From Permianibacter sp046297695 (lineage in GTDB: Bacteria; Pseudomonadota; Gammaproteobacteria; Enterobacterales; Permianibacteraceae), in the NCBI GenBank assembly GCA_046297695.1, contig JBKBHF010000001.1:124001-188000 (forward strand): a stretch of 64,000 nucleotides of DNA, given 5' to 3'. Under the pieces are notes generated by a model. The model searched no databases. It was not told where the DNA came from and was given only the letters and a program-made list of their open reading frames with translations. Below, piece by piece: positions 1-8,197 of this stretch (its first letter is position 1; each line of letters begins with the position of its first letter). A program made the position numbers and the translations under genes.

Positions 1-766
1 GCGAAGGCGCAGTCGATGCGACACTCTCGCGCAGGCTGCCCTGTTCGAAACTGAGCTCGCCTTGCCAGCTGTCACCGACCTTTTCAATTCGGCCGGCCAG
101 CACGGCTTCGGCACCGTAACGGCTCGACAGGCTTTGCAGGGGCTGCAGGAATCGGCCCCAGACATCGCTGATGCTGATCTGATTGGTCTCTTCCAAATCC
201 AGAATTGGCAACACCACCGGCAGACCGCGGGCACGGGCGGCGAATTGCAGGTCCTGAATCAGGCCCGGCTCATCATCATTGCCGAGCAATCGGCGGCCGT
301 TGTCATCGGCGACGGCGAGCCAGACGGCGGTGAGCGGCCGGCGAGCGCCCCAGATCGGCGCCGCCGCTTCCTGCAGCAGTTGCTCAAGGGCGCGGCCATC
401 AAAGCTCACTTGCAACAGCAGCGTATTGCCGGTGCCCGCCGGGGCATCAACCGCCGCCGGCAGCAGCAGCTGATATTGATAGCGCTGCACGTAAGCCGCG
501 GCCTTGCCAAGGTTTGCCTGCACCTGCGGCAGCGCCAGCACGCTGCTGGAGCCGGACAGCTTGACCAGCACTTGTTGCAGCGCCGCAACCTGGCCATCGA
601 GCCGGGCGGTTTCACTTTGCTCCGCTACCGGCACGGTACCGGTATACAGGTCGGTGACTTCCACTGCCTGCGCCGGCCGCAGCCAGACCAGCGCGACCAG
701 CATGGTCAGCACCTGCCGCAGCCCGAACACCCCGCGCCAGCCGTTCGCCTTCGTACCTGCCTTCAT
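1..766 (-). CDS. DUF2066 domain-containing exported protein (partial, C-terminus off the left edge)
   Basis: Reading the minus strand from the ATG at 766 gives 255 codons without a stop up to the window edge, so the C-terminus is missing. The N-terminus has basic residues (MKAGTKANGWR), then a hydrophobic stretch ending in LRPAQA, which looks like a signal peptide with cleavage before VEVTDLYTG. The following sequence (LQQVLVKLSGSS, then YQLLLPAA) fits the DUF2066 family. That family commonly lies next to purM in gammaproteobacteria, as it does here in the divergent orientation. A GGAG/GGGG stretch precedes the ATG, and an ATG at 825 is in another frame and soon stops. The function is not established; an envelope location is inferred from the signal peptide. 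Confidence 0.8.
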   Translation of the reverse strand, partial: MKAGTKANGWRGVFGLRQVLTMLVALVWLRPAQAVEVTDLYTGTVPVAEQSETARLDGQVAALQQVLVKLSGSSSVLALPQVQANLGKAAAYVQRYQYQLLLPAAVDAPAGTGNTLLLQVSFDGRALEQLLQEAAAPIWGARRPLTAVWLAVADDNGRRLLGNDDEPGLIQDLQFAARARGLPVVLPILDLEETNQISISDVWGRFLQPLQSLSSRYGAEAVLAGRIEKVGDSWQGELSFEQGSLRESVASTAPS

Positions 767-1146
767 TCCCCGCTCCACCTGCACCTGGCGCCCGTCAGGA
801 TCCGGGCGCGCTCTTGGCCCGCCATGATAAGGGAAGTGTCTGAATTGCCATAGCTTTTACCTCCGCACCGGTAGGACACCCCGGTCTGAAACAATGACAC
901 CACTCGGGCAACCAGTGCCTGCCCCGTAGCCAATCCTCACCGAACCGGCCACGCGCACCAAATGTCGGTCGCCAATGACTAACTCGCCGGTACGGTTGGT
1001 CAGGCCGGTGCTTCATGGCATCGAGCACCGGATATACGTCTGCTGCCCGAAAGAGGGCGAGGCTGCAACGGCGGACTGCCGGAAAGCCGCTTGACGCTGC
1101 CGGCCACAGCCAAACGAGACCCAAGTGCCGGTGGCGCCGCCATTTC
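767..1146. other. Intergenic stretch between DUF2066 gene and purM promoter
   Basis: This 380 bp holds no convincing gene. Open frames exist on both strands, but their translations are arginine-, proline- and cysteine-rich with no family resemblance, as expected of chance frames in GC-rich DNA. No PurR-like operator was recognised. Confidence 0.5.
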
Positions 1147-1175
1147 ATGACAGCCGCGTCCCGAACCGGTAGAAT
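1147..1175 (+). promoter_or_regulatory. Probable sigma-70 promoter of purM
   Basis: An ATGACA hexamer (1147-1152, five of six to TTGACA) is followed after 17 bp by TAGAAT (1170-1175, five of six to TATAAT). It lies 49 bp upstream of the purM ATG with no gene between. This is pattern matching only; the spacing and both hexamers are good. Confidence 0.6.
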
Positions 1176-1223
1176 CTGCGCCCCTCATTTGCGCCCTTCC
1201 ACTCAGGTTCCTTGGAAACCGTC

Positions 1224-2264
1224 ATGACCAGCCCGAACAAGCCATCCCTGTCCTACAAAGATGCCGGTGTCGATATCGAAGCAGGCGATGCCCTGGTCGA
1301 GCGGATCAAATCCGTGGCCCAGCGCACCCGTCGGCCGGAAGTGCTGGCAGGTCTGGGTGGCTTTGGCTCGCTGGTCGCGCTGCCAACCGGTTACAAGGAG
1401 CCGGTGCTCGTGTCCGGCACCGATGGCGTCGGCACCAAGCTGCGTCTGGCCATCGATCTGAAGCGGCACGATACCGTCGGCATCGATCTGGTCGCGATGT
1501 GCGTCAACGACATCGTTGTGCAGGGCGCCGAGCCGTTTTTCTTCCTCGATTACTACGCCACCGGCAAACTCGACGTCGATGTCGCCGCAGCTGTCGTCGG
1601 TGGTATCGGCAAGGGCTGCGAGCTCGCCGGTTGCGCGCTGGTCGGCGGCGAAACCGCCGAAATGCCGGGCATGTACCACACCGGTGATTACGATCTGGCC
1701 GGCTTTGCGGTCGGCATCGTCGAAAAATCGAAAATGATCGACGGCAGCGCCGTCCGGGTTGGTGATGTGCTGCTCGGTCTGGCCTCCTCCGGCCCGCATT
1801 CGAACGGCTACTCGCTCATTCGCAAAATCATCGAAGTCAGCAAGGCCGATCTGAACCAGAAAGTCGGCGAGCGCACGCTGGCCGACGCGCTGATGGAACC
1901 GACCCGCATTTACGTCAAGACCGTGCTGTCGCTGATGAAGCAGGTCGATGTGCACGCGCTCGCGCACATCACCGGCGGCGGCGTCACCGAAAACGTGCCG
2001 CGCGTGCTGCCGAACGGCACCAAGGCCGTGATCAAGGCCTGGGATTTGCCACCGATCTTCAAATGGCTGCAGGAAAACGGTGGCGTCGAACACCGCGAAA
2101 TGTACCGCACCTTCAACTGCGGCATCGGCATGGTCATTGCGTTGCCGGCCGACGCGGTTGATACCGCCACCAGCCTGCTGCGCAGCATGGGCGAAACCGT
2201 GCATCAGATCGGCCATATCGCCAGCACCGGCAACCACGACGAACCGTTCGTCGAGTTGGTGTAA
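1224..2264 (+). CDS. purM: Phosphoribosylformylglycinamidine cyclo-ligase (AIR synthetase)
   Basis: PurM uses ATP to close the imidazole ring of formylglycinamidine ribonucleotide, giving aminoimidazole ribonucleotide in purine synthesis in the cytoplasm. The 346-residue product begins MTSPNKPSLSYKDAGVDI and carries the family segments GTDGVGTKL, DIVVQGAEPFFFLDYYATG, GGETAEMPG and the late ITGGGVTENVPRVLP. The length equals the family norm. The ATG at 1224 is chosen because GGAA lies six bases upstream; a TTG at 1212 in the same frame would add four residues. A promoter-like sequence lies 49 bp upstream, and purN follows after 105 bp. Confidence 0.97.
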   Translation: MTSPNKPSLSYKDAGVDIEAGDALVERIKSVAQRTRRPEVLAGLGGFGSLVALPTGYKEPVLVSGTDGVGTKLRLAIDLKRHDTVGIDLVAMCVNDIVVQGAEPFFFLDYYATGKLDVDVAAAVVGGIGKGCELAGCALVGGETAEMPGMYHTGDYDLAGFAVGIVEKSKMIDGSAVRVGDVLLGLASSGPHSNGYSLIRKIIEVSKADLNQKVGERTLADALMEPTRIYVKTVLSLMKQVDVHALAHITGGGVTENVPRVLPNGTKAVIKAWDLPPIFKWLQENGGVEHREMYRTFNCGIGMVIALPADAVDTATSLLRSMGETVHQIGHIASTGNHDEPFVELV

Positions 2265-2271
2265 TCGTTTC

Positions 2272-2303
2272 ATGGGCCGGCGCACGTTCTCGCGTCGGCC
2301 CAT
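2272..2303 (+). terminator. Hairpin between purM and purN (possible partial terminator)
   Basis: A 12 bp stem (atgggccggcgc against gcgtcggcccat, one mismatch) with an 8-base loop starts 8 bp after the purM stop. There is no T-run after it, so it could stabilise the purM message or weakly attenuate purN rather than terminate. Seen directly; function inferred. Confidence 0.4.
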
Positions 2304-2369
2304 AATTCATTTCAACGCTGCGTTCCAGCGTTGCACACTACCCGCTCCTTCTGCCGATTGCGTTCTGCC

Positions 2370-3005
2370 ATGACCTGCAAGCTGCTCGTGCTGATTTCCG
2401 GCAACGGTTCCAATCTGCAAGCCATCATCGACGCCTGCATGGACAAAACGTTCGGCGCCGAGATCGTCGGCGTGATCAGCAATGTGCCGAGCGCGTTTGG
2501 CCTGGAACGCGCCAAACGCGCCGGCATTGCCACCGCCGTGGTCGATCACAAGGCGTTTGCCTCGCGCGCCGAATTTGACGCGGCGCTGCTGCAAACGATG
2601 CAGCAATTCGATGCCGATCTCGTCGTACTGGCCGGTTTCATGCGCATCCTGAGCGCGGACCTGGTCAACGCCTACGCCGGTCGGATGATCAATATCCACC
2701 CGTCGCTGTTGCCGAAATACCCCGGCCTGCATACCCATCAGCGGGCACTGGAAGCCGGCGATGCCGAACACGGCTGCACCATTCATTTCGTCACCGCCGA
2801 CCTCGACGGCGGCCCGTTGATCGCTCAGAGCGTCTGCCCAGTGCAGCCCGACGATGACGCCGCCCGACTCGCCCAACGCGTGCATCCGCTGGAACACCGG
2901 CTGTATCCCGAGGTCATAGCCTGGTATGCCAGTGGCCGCCTGCGTTATCGGCAAGGGCAGGCCATACTGGACGGTGAACCTCTAACGACCCCGGTACTGC
3001 GATGA
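2370..3005 (+). CDS. purN: Phosphoribosylglycinamide formyltransferase
   Basis: PurN transfers a formyl group from 10-formyltetrahydrofolate to glycinamide ribonucleotide, the third step of purine synthesis. The 211-residue product starts MTCKLLVLISGNGSNLQA, the usual phosphate-binding opening. It carries the catalytic Asn-His motif in INIHPSLLPKYPGLHTH and the conserved aspartate in DLDGGPLIAQ. An upstream TTG in frame would add 13 residues not typical of the family, so the ATG at 2370 is preferred. Its TGA overlaps the ATG of the DUF3108 gene (ATGA), which suggests translational coupling. Confidence 0.96.
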   Translation: MTCKLLVLISGNGSNLQAIIDACMDKTFGAEIVGVISNVPSAFGLERAKRAGIATAVVDHKAFASRAEFDAALLQTMQQFDADLVVLAGFMRILSADLVNAYAGRMINIHPSLLPKYPGLHTHQRALEAGDAEHGCTIHFVTADLDGGPLIAQSVCPVQPDDDAARLAQRVHPLEHRLYPEVIAWYASGRLRYRQGQAILDGEPLTTPVLR

Positions 3006-3727
3006 GCCTGTATACGATGAAACGACCGTTATGGCACTGGCTTTCATCGCTTGCACTGCTGCTCCTTGTTGCCGGCGTACAGGCCCAACCCCCCATCGCG
3101 CCGTTCAAGGCTGAATACGATCTCTACTACGACGAAGACGATGTCGGTGAATCCGTACTGCAGCTGAGTGCGCAGACCAATGGCGAATGGCAATTTGAGA
3201 CCCGCTCGGAGGCCAGTCTCTATCTGATGAGCTTTTCCGATCACGAGCAGAGTCGCTTCGTCTGGCACAACGAACGGCCAAAGCCGTTGGCGTTCAGCAA
3301 GGAGCGCAAACGGCCGGGCAAAACCGAGCAGGTAAGGCAACAGTTCGATTGGCAAACCCAGACCGACAGCGGCACCCGCGGCAAGAAAAGCTGGTCCACC
3401 GCGCTGCCTGGCAACACCCACGATCTGCAAAGCCATCTGCTCGCCTTGCAGCTCGATCTGCGTGCCGGTAAACGCGAGCTGCATTACGCGGTCAGCAAAC
3501 ACGGCCGGATTCGTGAGTACCGCTACAAGGTAACCCAGGAAGAAGTGCTTGATACCGCGCTTGGCAAGCTGCCGACGCTGCGGGTTGAGCGCATCCGCGA
3601 CGCCGATGATGATCGGCAAACCATCAGCTGGCTGGCACCGTCACTGGATTTCATTCCGGTGCGGATTCAGCAATTTGAAAAAGGCGAGTTGCAGGGCGAT
3701 ATGCGGATTCGCGAGCTGACGCGATAG
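3002..3727 (+). CDS. DUF3108 domain-containing exported protein
   Basis: A 241-residue protein with an N-terminal signal peptide (basic start, hydrophobic LSSLALLLLVAGVQA, cleavage before QPPIAP). It continues with the DUF3108 pattern: FKAEYDLYYD near the start, a long beta-rich middle and a closing VRIQQFEKGELQGDMRIREL. Family members are exported proteins of unknown role, often found behind purN in gammaproteobacteria, as here. The start overlaps the purN stop, so it is almost certainly in the purM-purN unit. I assign no biochemical function. Confidence 0.85.
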   Translation: MSLYTMKRPLWHWLSSLALLLLVAGVQAQPPIAPFKAEYDLYYDEDDVGESVLQLSAQTNGEWQFETRSEASLYLMSFSDHEQSRFVWHNERPKPLAFSKERKRPGKTEQVRQQFDWQTQTDSGTRGKKSWSTALPGNTHDLQSHLLALQLDLRAGKRELHYAVSKHGRIREYRYKVTQEEVLDTALGKLPTLRVERIRDADDDRQTISWLAPSLDFIPVRIQQFEKGELQGDMRIRELTR

Positions 3728-3750
3728 CGAGCTTGTTTTTGCAGGAGCGA

Positions 3751-4050
3751 TTACTTCGGCGGCACGGGATCATTGCCGCCCGGATGCAGCGGATGGCAGC
3801 GTCCCAGTCGCTTGGCGGCCAGCACGCTACCGCGCCATGGCCCGTGCAGCTTGATCGCCTCGCGGGCATAAATCGAACAAGTCGGATAGAACCGGCATTG
3901 CCCGCCAATGAACGGGCTCAGTATCCATCGGTAAAGCTGGATCAGCAGCAACATCACAACCGTTACTACCGCATCAAACCAGTGTCTCAGCCAGTCCAGC
4001 AAACGACGCCACAGTGGCGGATTTCGTTTCGGTCGTGCATTCGCGTTCAT
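3751..4050 (-). CDS. yidD: Membrane protein insertion efficiency factor YidD
   Basis: A 99-residue protein with the YidD signature: an amphipathic or membrane segment (VVTVVMLLLIQLYRWILSP) followed by FIGGQCRFYPTCSIYAREAI, containing the conserved CRFxPTCSxY block, then HPGGNDPVP. YidD helps YidC-dependent insertion of inner-membrane proteins. The gene usually lies between rnpA and yidC; here it follows a QueD-like gene instead. The ATG at 4050 is used, but a TTG at 4086 would add 12 residues and overlap the upstream stop as TTGA, so coupling from the TTG is possible. No good ribosome site precedes either start. Confidence 0.9.
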   Translation of the reverse strand: MNANARPKRNPPLWRRLLDWLRHWFDAVVTVVMLLLIQLYRWILSPFIGGQCRFYPTCSIYAREAIKLHGPWRGSVLAAKRLGRCHPLHPGGNDPVPPK

Positions 4051-4082
4051 ATCAGTCGCGCCCGTGTCAGTCTCACGCACGT

Positions 4083-4931
4083 TCAAGCCTGCGCCAGCGC
4101 ACCCTTCTGCACACCCTCGAAAGCGCGCACGCGGACGCTGCCACGACCGAGTTCCTGTCGCGTCTGCCGGGCAAGATAGGCGGCAATCTGCTCGACGGTC
4201 GATTCGCCGTCGAACGGGTAGCAGCGCGCTTTCGGCAAGCGCAGGCTGTATTCGCCTTCGCGCGAGCGGTAATGCAGATCCAGCATCGCCGTATCACCCT
4301 CCTGCGACTCGCCAACGATATGCGAACGGGTCACCAGATAGATGTCATGAAAGCGCTCGGCCCAGCGTTGTTCCCATTCCGCTGAGCGCTCACCGTCAAT
4401 CTCGATTTCGATGCGCGAACGGTGACCGTGGGCAATGCGCTGACAGGCACCGTCATGCTGCTGCAGGCCGTGACTGTAGCGATAATGGGCGCCGTCAATC
4501 TGCTCGGCGCGCAAGCGCAACTGCAACTGCATGCCGGCCGCCAGCCGTGCCTGCACCTGCTGCTGCAGCCACGGCGCCAGGGTGTCTGGCGTAATGGCCT
4601 TGACCGGAATGCCGCAGACCGCAAACAGCGGCGAACCGTGCTGCCAGAGCTGGCCGCTGTTATCCCGAAAACTGAGCTCCAGCCGCTCGCCTTTCTCGGC
4701 AACATGCAGGCCGGCATGGCGCAGCGGCACCAGCAAACGGTGATCGACCAGCGCATCGATGGCGTGCTTGATCTGCTTTTTGACCGCGCTGAAATCCAGC
4801 ACCATGCCCTGCTCATCGAGCGGGCCGGTCAGCTCGATATCGACGATCCAGCTCTCGCCGACCAGACCGGCTTCCGGGTCGAGTACCGAGCAATCGATAA
4901 CGGTCAGTTGGTCAACAAACAGCGTGGCCAT
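4083..4931 (-). CDS. Two-domain 6-carboxytetrahydropterin synthase (QueD-like) family protein
   Basis: A 282-residue protein about twice the size of a single QueD. The N-terminal half matches the fold's strand-helix pattern (LDEQGMVLDFSAVKKQI, then LVDHRLLVP) but lacks the zinc-binding histidines expected near its start. The C-terminal half keeps candidate zinc ligands, the histidine in YSHGL and the HGH of CQRIAHGHRS, plus STVEQIAAYLA. QueD converts dihydroneopterin triphosphate to carboxytetrahydropterin for queuosine synthesis; whether this duplicated form does so is not shown. The ATG at 4931 starts MATLFVDQLTVIDC. yidD follows directly. No other queuosine gene is in the window. Confidence 0.8.
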   Translation of the reverse strand: MATLFVDQLTVIDCSVLDPEAGLVGESWIVDIELTGPLDEQGMVLDFSAVKKQIKHAIDALVDHRLLVPLRHAGLHVAEKGERLELSFRDNSGQLWQHGSPLFAVCGIPVKAITPDTLAPWLQQQVQARLAAGMQLQLRLRAEQIDGAHYRYSHGLQQHDGACQRIAHGHRSRIEIEIDGERSAEWEQRWAERFHDIYLVTRSHIVGESQEGDTAMLDLHYRSREGEYSLRLPKARCYPFDGESTVEQIAAYLARQTRQELGRGSVRVRAFEGVQKGALAQA

Positions 4932-5185
4932 GGCGGTCCGGCAACAGGGCAAGAATCAGGCGGACATTGTACCTCATGGCTCCCGCGGCATTATTTCCGG
5001 CAACAGGCTCTCATCAACCGGTTCCCTCCGGCTGCATGCCCACCGATGCGGCCGCTGCACCGACCTTTGCGCCAACGCATTGCACCGGCCCGGCTCTGGC
5101 CCTAGCATGGCCGCTTTCCGATCGGGCGGCGCCAATCCGAGCAAGTACAAGCCCCGTCCGGCACCGCTTCCTGTCAGGAGACCCC

Positions 5186-7240
5186 ATGACCAAGCTTTCC
5201 GCCCTGTTTCTCGCCAGCAGCCTGCTTGGCAGCCCATTGCTGATCGATACTGTCGCTGCCGAAGGCAAGTCGCCGTTCGCCGTCGAACACATGCTGAGCC
5301 TGCACCGGGTCGGCGCGCCGGTTGCCTCGCCGGATGGCAAGTACGTCGTGTTCAGTGTCAGCACGCCGGATGTTGCGGCCAACAAAAGCAAAACCGATCT
5401 GTGGTTGAAGTCGGTCACTGGCAACGATGCGCCACGCCGGCTGACCAGTCACGATGCTGCGGACTCCAGTCCGCAATGGTCGGCCGACGGCAAGCATGTT
5501 TATTTCCTGTCCTCACGCAGTGGCAGCAGCCAGCTCTGGCGCATCGCGCTGGCCGGTGGCGAAGCCGAACAGGTGTCGAACTATCCGCTCGACATCAGCG
5601 CCTACAAGCTGGCACCGAATGACGCCAGCGTACTGGTCAGCTTCGAAGTGTTCGCTGATTGCGACACGCTCGCCTGCACGGCCGAGCGGGAAAAACAAAG
5701 CAAGCAAGGCAGTGGCCAGAAGCACGAGCGCTTGTTCGTCCGTCATTGGGACAGCTGGAAAGACGGCCATATCGCCCAGCTTTTCATCGATACGCTGAAC
5801 GGCAACAAGACCGCGAACACACCGACTCTGTTGTCGAAACTCGATGCCGATGTGCCGTCGAAACCCTTCGGTGGCGACGAGGAATTCGGCTTCAGCCCGG
5901 ATGGCAAAACCGTCTATTTCCAGGCCCGGGTCAAAGGCATTTCGGAAAGCTGGTCCACCAATCACGATATCTATGAAGTGGCCGCGACCGGCGGCGAACT
6001 GAAAAATCTGACGCCGACCAACATGGCCGTCGACACTCAACCAAGCGTATCGCCGGATGGCCGTTATCTGGCCTGGCTCGCAATGGCACGACCGGGCTTT
6101 GAGGCCGATAAACTGAGCGTCATGCTGCGCGATCGCAAGACCGGCGCGGTGCGCAACCTGAGCGAAGGCTTTGATCGCTCGCTCGGTTCACTGAAATGGA
6201 GTGCCGACAGCAAAACGCTGTACGGTACCGGCGATGACAGCGGTCAGCACACGTTGTTCTCGGTCAATGTTGGCAGCGGCAAATGGACCCGTCTGGTCAG
6301 CAAAGGCTTTGTCGGTGGTTTTGATCTGGCCGGCAAAGACATTGTCTATGCCTACGACAACCTGAAGCTGCCGGCCGAGCTGTTCAAGATCAGCGCCAGT
6401 GGCGGCAAGGCGAATCAACTGACCGCGTTCAACGCCGACAAGCTGGCAACAATCCAGTTCGGCGATTACGAGCAGTTCAGCTTCACGGGCGCCAAGGACG
6501 AAACCGTTTACGGCTATCTGATCAAACCGGCGAACTTTGAGCCGGGCAAGAAATACCCGATCGCGTTTCTGGTTCACGGTGGCCCGCAAGGCAGCTTTGG
6601 CGATCATTTCCATTACCGCTGGAACCCACAGGTCTATGCCGGTCGGGGTTATGCCGCGATCATGATCGATTTCCACGGCTCGACCGGTTACGGTCAGGCC
6701 TTCACCGACTCGATCAGCGGTGACTGGGGCGGCGCACCGCTGGAAGATCTGCAGAAAGGTCTTGCTTACGCCCTCGGCCAATACGATTTCCTCGACGGCA
6801 ATCGCGCCTGCGCGCTCGGCGCGTCCTACGGCGGTTACATGATGAACTGGATCGCCGGTCAATGGAGCGACGGCTTCCGCTGCATCATCAACCACGCCGG
6901 CATTTTCGATACCCGCGCCATGGCCTACACCACCGAAGAACTGTGGTTCACCGAATGGGAAAACGGCGGTCCGCAGTACGCCAAGCCGGAAGCTTACGAA
7001 AAGCACAACCCAATCCATCACGTGAACAACTGGAAAACGCCGATGCTGGTCATTCACGGCCTGAAGGATTTCCGGGTGCCGTACGGCCAGGGCATTGCCG
7101 CGTTCACCGCGTTGCAACGCCGCGGCATTCCGAGCGAGCTGCTGGTGTTCCCGGATGAAAACCACTGGATCCTGAAACCGCAGAACAGCGTGCAGTGGCA
7201 CAACGCCGTGTTCGACTGGATGCAGCGCTGGACCCAATGA
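5186..7240 (+). CDS. Exported S9 family prolyl oligopeptidase / dipeptidyl peptidase
   Basis: The 684-residue product has a signal peptide (MTKLSALFLASSLLGSPLL, then DTVAAEG), a beta-propeller half with repeated ASPDGKYVVFSV- and SPDGRYLAWL-type blades, and a C-terminal alpha/beta hydrolase. The triad is visible: Ser547 in GASYGGYMMNW, Asp628 in GLKDFRVP and His660 in DENHWI. This layout fits periplasmic S9C enzymes such as dipeptidyl peptidase 5, which release dipeptides from short peptides. The start is set by AGGAG five bases before the ATG at 5186; the longer upstream frame has no family similarity. It stands alone, divergent from the queD-like gene. Confidence 0.93.
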   Translation: MTKLSALFLASSLLGSPLLIDTVAAEGKSPFAVEHMLSLHRVGAPVASPDGKYVVFSVSTPDVAANKSKTDLWLKSVTGNDAPRRLTSHDAADSSPQWSADGKHVYFLSSRSGSSQLWRIALAGGEAEQVSNYPLDISAYKLAPNDASVLVSFEVFADCDTLACTAEREKQSKQGSGQKHERLFVRHWDSWKDGHIAQLFIDTLNGNKTANTPTLLSKLDADVPSKPFGGDEEFGFSPDGKTVYFQARVKGISESWSTNHDIYEVAATGGELKNLTPTNMAVDTQPSVSPDGRYLAWLAMARPGFEADKLSVMLRDRKTGAVRNLSEGFDRSLGSLKWSADSKTLYGTGDDSGQHTLFSVNVGSGKWTRLVSKGFVGGFDLAGKDIVYAYDNLKLPAELFKISASGGKANQLTAFNADKLATIQFGDYEQFSFTGAKDETVYGYLIKPANFEPGKKYPIAFLVHGGPQGSFGDHFHYRWNPQVYAGRGYAAIMIDFHGSTGYGQAFTDSISGDWGGAPLEDLQKGLAYALGQYDFLDGNRACALGASYGGYMMNWIAGQWSDGFRCIINHAGIFDTRAMAYTTEELWFTEWENGGPQYAKPEAYEKHNPIHHVNNWKTPMLVIHGLKDFRVPYGQGIAAFTALQRRGIPSELLVFPDENHWILKPQNSVQWHNAVFDWMQRWTQ

Positions 7241-7245
7241 CGACC

Positions 7246-7264
7246 GGCCGGTTTCACACCGGCC
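7246..7264 (+). terminator. Short GC hairpin after the S9 peptidase gene
   Basis: ggccggt, a five-base loop and accggcc form a perfect 7 bp stem starting six bases after the peptidase stop. No T-run follows, so it is a weak terminator candidate only. Confidence 0.35.
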
Positions 7265-7396
7265 AGAACCGTTCGCTGACCGCTCTCTTGCAACCATTCC
7301 CGGCTTGCGCAGGGCGGTCAGTGCCGTAAGGCGCAAGCCAAGTGCGGCGCAAACCAGTAGAATGCCTCGCTCCGACCGACGTGTCCGCCGCTCACC

Positions 7397-8086
7397 ATGA
7401 CCGCTCTGATCATCAGCCTGATTTCGCTTGGCCTCGCTCCCTGGCTGTATGGCCTGCTGCATCGTTGGCGGCGACTGCATGACATGCTCGACCGCTTGTT
7501 GGTTGGCGTGATCGTGTTGATTGTGCTGATCGAAGTGTTTGTCGAAGGCTATGAACAGATCGGTTGGGTCGGACCGCTGCTCGGTCTGGTGGCCATGGCG
7601 CTGCCCAGCTTGATCGAACAGGCATTCTCCCGCCTGGCGCTGCCGACCCATTCGTTGACCGCCTTGCTGGGCGCTTTGGCGCTGGCCGTGCATTCGTTGA
7701 TGGATGGCGCTACCTTGGCCGCGGCCGGCAGCGATCAATGGTTGGCAGCCGCCGTGGTATTGCACCAGTTGCCGCTTGGCCTCGCCATCTGGTGGTTGGT
7801 GCGACACGCGCTCGGCCGCACGATGTCTGTCATCACATTGATTGGCATGGGGCTCGCGACCATCATCGGTTTCGTGTTGACCCAGCAGGTGGTGCCGGCA
7901 CTCAGCCACACCACCGCTGCCGGTTTGCAGGCATTTCTGGCAGGCGCCCTGCTACATGTACTGATCCACCGGCATCGGCCGCACCAACACCATGACGAGG
8001 ACAGCCACAGCCACGCTCATGGCCATTCACACTCGCATGCGGATGGCACGGCGCACACACATCAGGATCATCCCCATCAGCACTGA
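7397..8086 (+). CDS. ZIP-like integral membrane protein with histidine-rich C-terminal tail
   Basis: A 229-residue protein with about six to eight hydrophobic segments through residue 200 and a soluble tail made of histidines with Asp and Ser (HQHHDEDSHSHAHGHSHSH, then further His). Two membrane segments carry HSLMDGATLAAA and HQLPLGLAIWW, which resemble the H-x-x-x-D-G and H-x-x-P-G motifs of ZIP metal transporters. Metal transport, perhaps of zinc, is therefore inferred; I could not confirm full ZIP topology from the sequence alone. It is monocistronic, lying between the S9 peptidase and the LacI regulator. A TAGAAT hexamer lies 34 bp upstream without a clear -35. Confidence 0.65.
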   Translation: MTALIISLISLGLAPWLYGLLHRWRRLHDMLDRLLVGVIVLIVLIEVFVEGYEQIGWVGPLLGLVAMALPSLIEQAFSRLALPTHSLTALLGALALAVHSLMDGATLAAAGSDQWLAAAVVLHQLPLGLAIWWLVRHALGRTMSVITLIGMGLATIIGFVLTQQVVPALSHTTAAGLQAFLAGALLHVLIHRHRPHQHHDEDSHSHAHGHSHSHADGTAHTHQDHPHQH

Positions 8087-8197
8087 ACGGCAGTCCGAGA
8101 ACCCGTTATGCCGGAATCCATCAACACACCACGACACCCTACTGTCCGGCAACTGGCGCAGGTATATTAGGGCTTCACGTCGATGGAGTTCTGAATC

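Noticed and set aside
795..1148. A 117-codon minus frame between the DUF2066 and purM genes
   Set aside because: Trp/Arg/Cys-rich translation with no family resemblance and no ribosome site; it also overlaps the purM promoter candidate.
6188..7909. A 573-codon minus-strand frame opposite the S9 peptidase and ZIP-like genes
   Set aside because: Long frames opposite GC-rich genes are common; this one has no ribosome site, no motif and runs across two real genes and their gap.
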